A stretch of 8,926 bases of DNA from Ktedonobacter sp. 13_1_20CM_4_53_11 (GTDB lineage: Bacteria; Chloroflexota; Ktedonobacteria; Ktedonobacterales; Ktedonobacteraceae): positions 1 to 8,926 of the forward strand of contig MNIY01000116.1 in the NCBI GenBank assembly GCA_001919995.1, read 5' to 3'. Under the pieces are notes generated by a model, which searched no databases, had not been told where the DNA came from, and saw only the letters and a program-made list of their open reading frames with translations. This document shows positions 1 through 6,223 of the stretch, piece by piece. The number at the start of each line of letters is the position of its first letter. The stretch's first letter is position 1. Made by a program: the position numbers and the translations under genes.

Positions 1-1
1 C

Positions 2-514
2 AAACTCTGGCGCACAGCAGCATGGTCCGCCTGTGCTAACGCCATTCCCGGGTTGTTGACAACTCCCGCGCCTGCGCGTATCATCCTTACTGGCAGTCAA
101 AGCGAGCGGCCAATGCTGGAGGAGATTGCCCATGGCATAACCTCACCGCCGCTGCTGATGACGGATATGACCACCGGCCAGATGGCGGCACTATTACAGC
201 GCGCAAAGCTCGTACTTGGCGTCGATAATGGCCCGCTACACCTGGCGGTAGCGCAGGGTACGCCAACCATCCATATTTTTGGGTCGACCGACCCGCGCAT
301 CTTTGGTCCCTGGGGAACAGCAGAACGCCACGTGGTCATCGCCTCAACTCATCGCTGCCCAACCTGTCCCACCATTCCCTGTGGTCGCCTGGATTTTCGC
401 CCAGAGGAACTCCCGGCGCACCCCTGTGTACGGCTGGTCTCAGAGCAGCAAGTGGAGGACGCCATCAAAACGCTACTAAACACAGAAGCTACTTCGCCCT
501 CTCATACGTCATAG
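2..514 (+). CDS. Glycosyltransferase family 9 (heptosyltransferase-type), 3' part, 5' end outside window
   Basis: The frame is open from the window edge, so the in-frame TTG codons near 53 are probably internal; about 170 C-terminal residues are visible. The edge sequence KLWRTAAW matches the K-x-W motif of GT9 proteins, followed by the strand RIILTGS. The nucleotide-sugar-binding segment GVDNGPLHLAVAQGTPTIHI and then FGSTDPRIFGPWG are the family hallmarks. The visible Asp of GVDNG corresponds to the second active-site Asp of WaaC-type heptosyltransferases. The C-terminus has a CPTC...C...C cluster like the two GT9 proteins downstream and ends in a normal-looking helix, so the gene seems complete at its 3' end. 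GT9 enzymes transfer heptose or a related sugar from a nucleotide donor to a growing surface glycan at the cytoplasmic face of the membrane. The acceptor cannot be read from the sequence. The IscB element begins immediately after the stop codon. Confidence 0.9.
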   Translation, partial: KLWRTAAWSACANAIPGLLTTPAPARIILTGSQSERPMLEEIAHGITSPPLLMTDMTTGQMAALLQRAKLVLGVDNGPLHLAVAQGTPTIHIFGSTDPRIFGPWGTAERHVVIASTHRCPTCPTIPCGRLDFRPEELPAHPCVRLVSEQQVEDAIKTLLNTEATSPSHTS

Positions 515-770
515 AGATAGAGTCAGGGACCCAATCCCCTAGAAGGGGACGGGCTTGCAGAGGCCCTACCTGACCAGACTCAGTGCGTAAGCACTACGTT
601 AGGAGCGAAATTAGGTACGTCAGGGTGCGAGGCCAGCCTTGACCTCTACGGTTAGCAGTTAAACATCTGTAACGGGTTAAGGAAGTGCTACTAACGCTAA
701 ACCGCTCCATAACCTTGTCGAGGCCACCATTACCTGCGTAAGCAGAGGCTCGTAAGAGCAAAAGGAAAGC
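505..770 (+). ncRNA. Candidate omega RNA (IscB guide RNA), including predicted guide region
   Basis: About 250 bases directly upstream of iscB carry no credible coding frame but many pairing segments. GTCAGG 522-527 pairs with CCTGAC 569-574 and encloses two hairpins: TCCCC/GGGGA (535-539, 545-549) and GGGCTT/AGGCCC (551-556, 561-566, one G-U pair). AGTGC/GCACT (582-586, 591-595), CTGC/GCAG (734-737, 742-745) and GCTC/GAGC (748-751, 756-759) all have a GTAA tetraloop. GTCAGGG 619-625 pairs with CCTTGAC 637-643 (one G-U). Long-range stems are CGTTAG 597-602 with CTAACG 691-696, and GGAGCG 602-607 with CGCTCC 703-708. IscB proteins are known to use an RNA encoded just upstream, with the guide at its 5' end. 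The guide would therefore lie near 505-521. Exact ends are not determinable; the fold was worked out by eye. Confidence 0.75.
761..769 (+). promoter_or_regulatory. Ribosome binding site deciding the TTG start of iscB
   Basis: The purine-rich AAAGGAAAG lies about 7 bases before TTG 774. The first encoded residues MSKVFVLDTN match the usual N-terminus of the IscB PLMP domain, which supports this start. The site begins one base after the last GTAA-capped hairpin (748-759), so omega RNA structure and iscB translation are physically adjacent. Confidence 0.65.
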
Positions 771-773
771 CCA

Positions 774-2096
774 TTGAGTAAAGTATTTGTCTTAGATACG
801 AACAAACAAGCGCTTAATCCGGTGCACCCTGGCAGGGCGAGAAGACTGCTCTCATTGGGGCAAGCAGCAGTCTTCAAGAGGTATCCGTTCACGATCATCT
901 TGAAGTCTGCTGCCTCCTCGCCACACGTTTGGCCGCTGCGCGTCAAGCTTGATCCTGGCAGCAAGACGACCGGTCTGGCGATAGTCAATGACGCCTCGGG
1001 CGAAGTGGTGTTTGCAGCTTCGTTGATCCATCGCGGGGATGCAATCAGGGAGCGCTTAGAGAAACGGCGAGCGGCCCGTCGGAGTCGGCGGCAACGCAAG
1101 AGCCGGTACCGCCAATCCAGATTTGACAACCGAGGCACCAAGAAAAAAGGGTGGATCGCCCCCTCTGTCCAGAGTCGGGTGTGCAACGTGATCACCTGGG
1201 TCAAGCGGCTCGTGCGCCTCTGTCCTATCACAGCCATCAGTCAAGAACTGGTCAAGTTTGACTTGCAGCAGATGGACCACCCCGAAATCAGCGGCGTCAA
1301 CTACCAGCAAGGGACCCTCTCTGGCTACGAGGTCAGAGAGTACTTGCTCGACAAGTGGGGCAGGCAGTGTGCCTATTGCGGTGCCAAGGATGTGCCCTTA
1401 GAAGTTGAGCACATCAACCCACGCAGTAAGTCAGGCGATGATCGTGTCTGCAATCTTACGCTGGCTTGTGAGCCTTGTAACACCAGGAAAGGAACGCAAG
1501 ACATACGGGTGTTCCTGGCTCACCAACCTGAACTGCTGGCAAAACTGTTAGCACAAGCCAAGTCTCCACTCAAAGATGCTGCAGCCGTGAATATCACGCG
1601 GTGGGTGCTTCACGCCCAGCTCAAAGCCTTCGGGTTGCCTCTGGAGTGTGGCAGTGGCGGGAGAACGAAGTTCAATCGCATCACACGAGGGCTTGAGAAG
1701 ACACATTGGTGTGACGCGGCTTGTGTGGGGGCAAGCACCCCGGAAGTGTTGCACATCGGGCAGGTGCGACCTCTCTCCATTGCAGCCTATGGACATGGGA
1801 GACGGCAGATGTGTCTCATGAATAAAAGCGGCTTTCCTCGTACCAACCCGAAGCAGAAGAAGTTCAAGCACGGCTTTCGCACAGGGGATCTGGTGAAAGC
1901 GGTAGTTCCTCCTCACCTCAAGCATGCAGGCACGCATGTTGGAAGGATGTCAGCCAAAGCGAGTGGGGCATTCACGATTGCCACGGCAGGAGGGACGGTC
2001 ACGGATATTGGCAAGAAGTATTGCCGCATGCTGCAACGAGCAGACGGCTATGGGTACACACAGAAAGGAGAGCTGGCGTTTCCTCCCGTCCCATAA
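774..2096 (+). CDS. iscB: RNA-guided endonuclease IscB
   Basis: A 440-aa protein with the full IscB layout. The N-terminal PLMP domain is at about 1-50, with motif LNPVHPGRARRLL (14-26). RuvC-I has KLDPGSKTTGLAIV with Asp60. An Arg-rich bridge helix covers about 91-120. RuvC-II has SQELVKFD with Glu158. The HNH domain (about 190-245) has C199/C202 and C232/C235 as probable zinc ligands and EHINP with His213. RuvC-III has HWCDAACVGA with His311 and Asp314. A C-terminal target-interaction region covers about 335-440. All catalytic residues are present, so the nuclease is probably active. IscB is the ancestor family of Cas9: with omega RNA it cuts both strands of a DNA target next to a 3' motif. 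The start is TTG, supported by AAAGGAAAG. The C-x2-C pairs and split RuvC separate it from TnpB, and its size and lack of a REC lobe separate it from Cas9. Confidence 0.95.
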   Translation: MSKVFVLDTNKQALNPVHPGRARRLLSLGQAAVFKRYPFTIILKSAASSPHVWPLRVKLDPGSKTTGLAIVNDASGEVVFAASLIHRGDAIRERLEKRRAARRSRRQRKSRYRQSRFDNRGTKKKGWIAPSVQSRVCNVITWVKRLVRLCPITAISQELVKFDLQQMDHPEISGVNYQQGTLSGYEVREYLLDKWGRQCAYCGAKDVPLEVEHINPRSKSGDDRVCNLTLACEPCNTRKGTQDIRVFLAHQPELLAKLLAQAKSPLKDAAAVNITRWVLHAQLKAFGLPLECGSGGRTKFNRITRGLEKTHWCDAACVGASTPEVLHIGQVRPLSIAAYGHGRRQMCLMNKSGFPRTNPKQKKFKHGFRTGDLVKAVVPPHLKHAGTHVGRMSAKASGAFTIATAGGTVTDIGKKYCRMLQRADGYGYTQKGELAFPPVP

Positions 2097-2129
2097 ATGG
2101 AGATGGGTGCCCACGCCACGTTTTTATGG
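2091..2129 (+). repeat. 7-bp inverted repeat spanning the iscB stop, candidate element right end
   Basis: CCATAAA (2091-2097) and TTTATGG (2123-2129) are perfect inverted repeats separated by 25 bases. The left arm contains the TAA stop of iscB. The spacer holds a short dyad TGGGTGCCCA (2104-2113). IS200/IS605-type ends usually carry subterminal hairpins, so this could be the right end, or a 3' stem stabilising the iscB transcript. No T-run follows, so it is not a typical intrinsic terminator. Confidence 0.4.
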
Positions 2130-2145
2130 TAGCCAGGGAAAATGC

Positions 2146-3459
2146 ATGTCATATAGAGAAGAACAACTGAGTAATGTCGACGACTACGGTTATCCGCTAG
2201 CACCCGGTGCCAGCTGGCAGCGCCGCAAGCGCATTATCCACACGAGTAGGAGCATTGTAGGGAAAATCATCTACCTGCTGATGAGCATCATCGGCGGCTT
2301 CCTCTGGCTGGGAAGACGAGGCAAGCGCTATCCTCCCTTGACGCCTGCGACCTTTCATCCGCGCCGCATTCTGGTAATTCGCCTCGATCTCATAGGTGAC
2401 CTGGTACTCTCGCTCACGGTTGTGCGCGCATTGAAGCGCACCTATCCTGAGGCGGAAATCGACCTGCTGGCGCTGCCCGCCAGTGCCAGAGTAGCCAGCT
2501 ACGACCCCAATCTCAGCGAGATCATTACCTACGACCCAAACATCTGGCGGCGCCCCAAAGCGCTCTTGCAGCCTAAAAATTGGCGAGAGGCAATCAGCTT
2601 GCGGCGCAGGCTCCGTGCCCGCCACTACGACCTGGCAGTCAGTGTCTACGCCAACTGGGCCGCTGTCCTGGCCGTCTTAAGTGGCGCCCCCAGGCGCGTC
2701 GGCTACGGACGCGAGGGCTATCCGGGCTTCATGACCGACAGCCTACCCGGCGGTATCCCTGGTCGCTGGCGCCACTGGGCACCCCTGGACAACAAACACG
2801 AAGTCGATTACTGCCTGGTGCTTGCGCAGGCGGCCGGCGCAACGCTCACTCCTGAAGATCGCATCCCGCGCCTCTACGTCGATGAAAAGACGCGCCAGGA
2901 GACCGAGCAATTGCTGCTCCAGCATGGCCTGCAACCGCATAAGCCACTGATAGCCTGCCACATCAACTCAAACAACGGGCAGTCCAAACGCTGGCCCATT
3001 CCCCACTGGGCCACGCTGATAGATCACCTGATTCGCCAGGGAGGTGCGCAGGTCGTCCTGACTGGCGCTCCCGTCGACATGCCGCAGATCGAGCAGGTGA
3101 CCCGCCGCATGCATGAACAGGCCATCAACCTGGCAGGCAAGACCAGCCTGACCCAGCTTGCCGCGCTTCTTCAACGCGCCGACCTCTTAATCAGCGGCGA
3201 TAGCGGCCCGCTGCACATGGGAGTAGCGTGTGGCACGCCCATTATCGGCATTTATGGCCCCACCAACCCTTCTCTTGGCGGCCCCGTCAGCCCCGATGCT
3301 ACCGTGCTCCGCAGTGGCATCTGGTGCAGTCCTTGCTACAACGCAAAGGACACAACAGCAGACTGCCGTTATTCCACGACACAATGCATGAAAAATATCT
3401 TACCAACTCAAGTATTCGAGATCGCCCAGACAAAATTAAAGAGTAATGTAAATATATGA
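2146..3459 (+). CDS. Glycosyltransferase family 9 (heptosyltransferase-type) with N-terminal membrane segment
   Basis: A 437-aa protein from ATG 2146, which has an AGGGA ribosome site (2135-2139) 6 bases upstream. The frame stays open back into iscB, but a start there would overlap 170 bases of coding DNA, so it is rejected. Residues about 38-56 (KIIYLLMSIIGGFLWLG region) form a probable membrane anchor, unusual in front of a GT9 domain. The GT9 core begins at about 74 with ILVIRLDLIGDLV; Asp85 matches the first catalytic Asp of WaaC. SGDSGPLHMGVACGTPIIGI (350-369) is the donor-binding segment, with Asp352. The motif before KRW is INSNNGQS instead of the usual HPGS type. Four cysteines (394, 397, 407, 414) lie at the C-terminus. 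It overlaps the next gene by ATGA. Predicted role: sugar transfer to a membrane-linked glycan; donor and acceptor are not determinable. Confidence 0.92.
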   Translation: MSYREEQLSNVDDYGYPLAPGASWQRRKRIIHTSRSIVGKIIYLLMSIIGGFLWLGRRGKRYPPLTPATFHPRRILVIRLDLIGDLVLSLTVVRALKRTYPEAEIDLLALPASARVASYDPNLSEIITYDPNIWRRPKALLQPKNWREAISLRRRLRARHYDLAVSVYANWAAVLAVLSGAPRRVGYGREGYPGFMTDSLPGGIPGRWRHWAPLDNKHEVDYCLVLAQAAGATLTPEDRIPRLYVDEKTRQETEQLLLQHGLQPHKPLIACHINSNNGQSKRWPIPHWATLIDHLIRQGGAQVVLTGAPVDMPQIEQVTRRMHEQAINLAGKTSLTQLAALLQRADLLISGDSGPLHMGVACGTPIIGIYGPTNPSLGGPVSPDATVLRSGIWCSPCYNAKDTTADCRYSTTQCMKNILPTQVFEIAQTKLKSNVNI

Positions 3460-4619
3460 AAAAAACTCAACCTGTAACCCTTCCAGAAAACGTACACATT
3501 CTGGTCATCAAAATGGCAGGTATTGGCGACCTCCTCCTCGCCACGCCAGCCCTGCGTGCCCTGCGCGAAACGTATCCCCACGCCCACATCGACCTCCTGG
3601 TTACCCCAGACTCCGCAGGCATCCTCAATGGTTGGCAGGTCATCGATCGCATCATCGTGCTCGACAAATACCTCTTCGATTATCCACAGCAGTTCTTGAC
3701 TCGTCCGCACAACCTTCTTCGACTCAAACCACTCTGGCGCGACCTGCGCGATGGTCATTACGACGCCGTACTCCTGCTCCATCATCTAACGCTCCCCTTC
3801 GGGCGCTTGAAACACCAGTTGCTGTTGCGTGCCACGGGCGCGCAATGGCGCGTGGGCCTGGACAACGGGCATGGCTGGTTCCTCAATGTGCGTGTCAAGG
3901 ACAATGGATTTGGGGCCATGCATGAAGCAGAATACTACCTTGCAGTGGCAGGAGCCGTTGGCGCAAAAACAAAAGATAAACGACTGGTGGTACCCCTGAG
4001 CGAGGCAGACCATCGACAAGCATGGCAACTGCTCTACGAACATGAAACGCCTCAAAACATCAGGCATCCCATCATCGCTATGCATCCTGGCAGTGGTGGC
4101 TACAGTACAGCCCGGCGCTGGGCGCCAGAGCGTTTCGCGCAGCTGGCAGATACCCTCTATTCCAGCGTGGGAGGACAGTTGCTCCTGTTAGGAGGCCCCG
4201 AAGAGGCCGAACTCCACCAGCACATCATAGACATGATGCACTCCGAGATGCCTGTACGCAGCATGGCGGGCAGAGGCAGCATCAAAGTCACCGCGGCCCT
4301 CCTCGAACAGGTCGATCTCTTCATCGGCAACGACTCCGCGCTCGTCCACCTGGCCGTCGCCGCTGGTACTCCCACCGTAGCCATCTTCGGCCTGACGAAC
4401 GCCCAGGCATGGGGCCCCTTCGCAGATGAAAAAGCCGGGCAGCAGGCGCTCATAGTCCGCCTGAATCTCCCCTGTATGCCCTGCTTCTACCGGGGTCACG
4501 ATCTCGGCACACCTGAAGGATGTGCCACCCGCGACTGTCTCGCGCTTCTCGGCGTCGATCCTGTAGCCACTGCTGCGCGCAGACTCTTAAAAAAAACAAA
4601 AAGCGAGCTATCTTTATGA
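3456..4619 (+). CDS. Glycosyltransferase family 9 (heptosyltransferase-type)
   Basis: A 387-aa protein of normal GT9 length. The N-terminal Rossmann-like domain starts with HILVIKMAGIGDLLLATPAL; Asp25 matches the catalytic Asp of WaaC. The hinge region has MHPGSGGYSTARRWAPERF (209-227). The donor-binding segment is GNDSALVHLAVAAGTPTVAI (291-310), with Asp293, followed by FGLTNAQAWGP. The C-terminal cysteine cluster is C340, C343, C356 and C361. No membrane segment is evident. The start ATG overlaps the previous stop (ATGA), with no strong ribosome site, so translation is probably coupled. It is followed by another 4-base overlap into gmhA. Its position next to gmhA and the kinase supports use of activated heptose, though GT9 also includes enzymes with other donors. 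It is clearly diverged from the upstream GT9 paralogue, so the two probably act at successive steps. Confidence 0.93.
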   Translation: MKKTQPVTLPENVHILVIKMAGIGDLLLATPALRALRETYPHAHIDLLVTPDSAGILNGWQVIDRIIVLDKYLFDYPQQFLTRPHNLLRLKPLWRDLRDGHYDAVLLLHHLTLPFGRLKHQLLLRATGAQWRVGLDNGHGWFLNVRVKDNGFGAMHEAEYYLAVAGAVGAKTKDKRLVVPLSEADHRQAWQLLYEHETPQNIRHPIIAMHPGSGGYSTARRWAPERFAQLADTLYSSVGGQLLLLGGPEEAELHQHIIDMMHSEMPVRSMAGRGSIKVTAALLEQVDLFIGNDSALVHLAVAAGTPTVAIFGLTNAQAWGPFADEKAGQQALIVRLNLPCMPCFYRGHDLGTPEGCATRDCLALLGVDPVATAARRLLKKTKSELSL

Positions 4620-5218
4620 AACTCACATCAAACAACCAGCGCGGCACAGCCGAACAGAAAGCAATCGCCGAACTCATCGAAGGCAGTGACGTCATCCGCC
4701 GGACAGCCCTTCAACTCGCCCCCGCTATTGTCGTCGTTGCGGAACTCCTGACCAACGCCTTGCGCGCGGGCGGCAAGATACTGATATGCGGCAACGGTGG
4801 CAGCGCTGCCGACGCCCAGCACTTCGCAGCCGAACTGGTAGGGCGCTTCCGCCGCGAACGCCCGGGCTGGTCGGCCATCGCATTGACCGTCGACGCTTCC
4901 GCGCTCACCAGCCTCGGCAACGACTACGGCTTTGAACAGATTTTTGCCCGCCAGGTGCAGGCCCTTGGCCGTCCAGGAGATATCCTCGTAGCCCTCTCCA
5001 CCAGCGGCCGCTCCAAAAATGTGCTGGCCGCCGTGGAAGTAGCCAATGCCTTGCAAATGAGCTCAGTCGGACTGACCGGTGAAGGCGCCAGCACGTTGGG
5101 CACGATGGTCAGTCACCATCTCCCCATTCCAAGCGCCAATACAACATATATCCAGCAGGGCCACATGGCAGTAATCCACGTCCTCTGCGAACTAATCGAG
5201 GAAAGCCTGACAAGCTAG
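4616..5218 (+). CDS. gmhA: Sedoheptulose-7-phosphate isomerase (phosphoheptose isomerase)
   Basis: A 200-aa SIS-domain protein, the usual GmhA length. It converts D-sedoheptulose 7-phosphate to D-glycero-D-manno-heptose 7-phosphate, the first committed step of heptose nucleotide synthesis in the cytoplasm. The signature CGNGGSAADAQHFAAEL (58-74) carries His69 and Glu73. LSTSGRSKNV (127-136) is the phosphate-binding loop. Q180 and H188 in YIQQGHMAVIHVL correspond to the remaining metal/active-site residues of characterised GmhA proteins. The start is taken at ATG 4616, overlapping the previous stop by 4 bases and giving the expected N-terminus; an in-frame upstream start near 4520 would add 32 poorly matching residues inside the GT9 gene. 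No clear ribosome site precedes it, again suggesting translational coupling. DiaA/GmhA-like SIS proteins are the main alternative, but the adjacent heptose kinase favours GmhA. Confidence 0.93.
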   Translation: MKLTSNNQRGTAEQKAIAELIEGSDVIRRTALQLAPAIVVVAELLTNALRAGGKILICGNGGSAADAQHFAAELVGRFRRERPGWSAIALTVDASALTSLGNDYGFEQIFARQVQALGRPGDILVALSTSGRSKNVLAAVEVANALQMSSVGLTGEGASTLGTMVSHHLPIPSANTTYIQQGHMAVIHVLCELIEESLTS

Positions 5219-5250
5219 CAGGGTTCTTAATGATATGTAAAAATTATTAC

Positions 5251-5255
5251 GGAGG
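5251..5255 (+). promoter_or_regulatory. Strong Shine-Dalgarno site of the heptose kinase gene
   Basis: GGAGG lies 8 bases before ATG 5264, in a 45-base AT-rich gap after gmhA. It is the best ribosome site in the operon; the two preceding gene junctions rely on ATGA overlaps. It fixes the kinase start. I see no convincing internal promoter in the gap. Confidence 0.75.
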
Positions 5256-5263
5256 TTTTTTTA

Positions 5264-6223
5264 ATGCGTGTCGAGCAGCTCATGGAAATCATACCAACAT
5301 GCAACATTATGGTTGTCGGCGATGTCATGCTGGATGAATATTTATGGGGAAATGTGCGTGGTATCTCCCCTGAAGCACCCGTCCCAGTGGTCGAGATACG
5401 TTCCCAGACCTATGCCCTTGGTGGCGCCGGGAACGTAGCCGCGAATCTCGCTGCCCTTGGCAGTAATGTATGCCTCGCCGGCGTCGTCGGAGCCGATACC
5501 CAGGCAGCAAAATTGTTTGAAATCCTATCCGAACTTCCTCGCATCTCAATGCATTTGTACCCCTGCCCGGATCGACCCACTACCACCAAAACCCGTATCC
5601 TCGCCCATAGCCAGCAAATGCTGCGCACAGATCGTGAAGAGCGGCACCTGATCCCGGCAGAGGCCGAGCGTAACATACTCGATTGCGTCCAGGAACAGCT
5701 CGACACCCTTAACGCCTGCGTGCTTTCAGACTACGCCAAAGGTGTCCTGACCGATACCTTGCTCAGCTCCCTGATCAACCTCTGTAAAGAGGCCAACATC
5801 CCTGTCATTGTCGATCCTAAAGGCCATCGCTACTCCCGCTATCGCGGCGCTACCGTGGTAACGCCCAACATGACGGAAGCGAACATCGCCGTGCATAACG
5901 AAGAGGGCAACATGACCCTTGAGCAGGTAGCCGACCGCCTCCAGGATGAAACCGGCGGCAGCGCGCTATTGATCACACGTGGCCCACAGGGAATGTCCCT
6001 GTTTACCCACCACGATACTCCCCTCCATATCCCCGCCCTGTCACGTGTCATTTACGACGTCACCGGGGCAGGTGACACTGTGGTTGCTGTACTCGCTCTC
6101 CTCCTGGCAGCAGGCATGGATATAGCATCAGCCGCGAAGCTGGCGAACTACGCTGCCGGCGTCGTCGTGGGCAAAGTCGGCACAGCCTCCGTGACCCTCG
6201 AAGAGCTTGCCGCCGGTTTCTAA
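5264..6223 (+). CDS. rfaE1: D-glycero-beta-D-manno-heptose-7-phosphate kinase (RfaE/HldE domain I, kinase only)
   Basis: A 319-aa PfkB/ribokinase-family protein. It phosphorylates heptose 7-phosphate at C1 to give the 1,7-bisphosphate, using ATP. The N-terminus IMVVGDVMLDEYLWGNVRGI and SPEAPVPVVE are characteristic of the RfaE kinase domain. GGAGNVAANLAALG (53-66) is the substrate-binding PfkB signature 1. DYAKGVL (156-162) and DPKG (184-187) follow. DVTGAGDTVVAVLAL (265-279) is signature 2, with catalytic Asp271 and its anion hole. The protein ends right after the kinase domain, so the cytidylyltransferase-like domain II of fused HldE is missing. A separate nucleotidyltransferase would be needed and is not in the window. 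This is the last gene of the operon: its stop overlaps the stop of the convergent radical SAM gene. RfaE-type kinase, rather than HddA (GHMP family), points to an ADP-heptose rather than GDP-heptose route. Confidence 0.93.
   Translation: MRVEQLMEIIPTCNIMVVGDVMLDEYLWGNVRGISPEAPVPVVEIRSQTYALGGAGNVAANLAALGSNVCLAGVVGADTQAAKLFEILSELPRISMHLYPCPDRPTTTKTRILAHSQQMLRTDREERHLIPAEAERNILDCVQEQLDTLNACVLSDYAKGVLTDTLLSSLINLCKEANIPVIVDPKGHRYSRYRGATVVTPNMTEANIAVHNEEGNMTLEQVADRLQDETGGSALLITRGPQGMSLFTHHDTPLHIPALSRVIYDVTGAGDTVVAVLALLLAAGMDIASAAKLANYAAGVVVGKVGTASVTLEELAAGF

Larger units (their letters stand above)
515..2130 (+). mobile_element. IscB-carrying element (IS200/IS605-like ISC type, no transposase), approximate ends
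   Basis: A structured non-coding segment plus iscB lies between two GT9 genes that otherwise read as one operon. Other junctions in this operon overlap by 4 bases, so the roughly 1.6-kb gap fits a later insertion. The left end is placed near 515-522, where the foldable RNA region begins just after the GT9 stop. The right end is uncertain: it lies between the iscB stop (2096) and the far arm of an inverted repeat ending at 2129. No TnpA Y1 transposase is present, so the unit would be non-autonomous, mobilised in trans, or immobile. IS200/IS605-type elements leave no target duplication and none is visible. The insertion is in the direction of operon transcription. Confidence 0.6.

Noticed and set aside
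53..55. TTG as the true start of the first GT9 gene
   Set aside because: The frame is open to the window edge and the residues before it (KLWRTAAW) fit the GT9 hinge motif, so the gene begins outside.
505..770. CRISPR array or riboswitch upstream of iscB
   Set aside because: There are no regularly spaced direct repeats, and the position and multi-stem fold fit an omega RNA better than a known riboswitch class.
677..1237. 186-codon antisense frame over the omega RNA and iscB 5' half
   Set aside because: It is the complement of well-supported iscB coding DNA and has no recognisable motifs or start signal.
774..2096. TnpB or small Cas9 instead of IscB
   Set aside because: The PLMP domain, the HNH inserted between RuvC-II and RuvC-III, 440 aa length and absence of a REC lobe identify IscB.
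1924..2145. In-frame extension of the second GT9 gene back to ATG 1924
   Set aside because: It would overlap iscB by over 170 bases. ATG 2146 has its own ribosome site and gives a sensible N-terminus.
4520..4615. Upstream in-frame start for gmhA
   Set aside because: It lies inside the preceding GT9 gene and the extra residues do not resemble GmhA. ATG 4616 gives normal length and an ATGA overlap.
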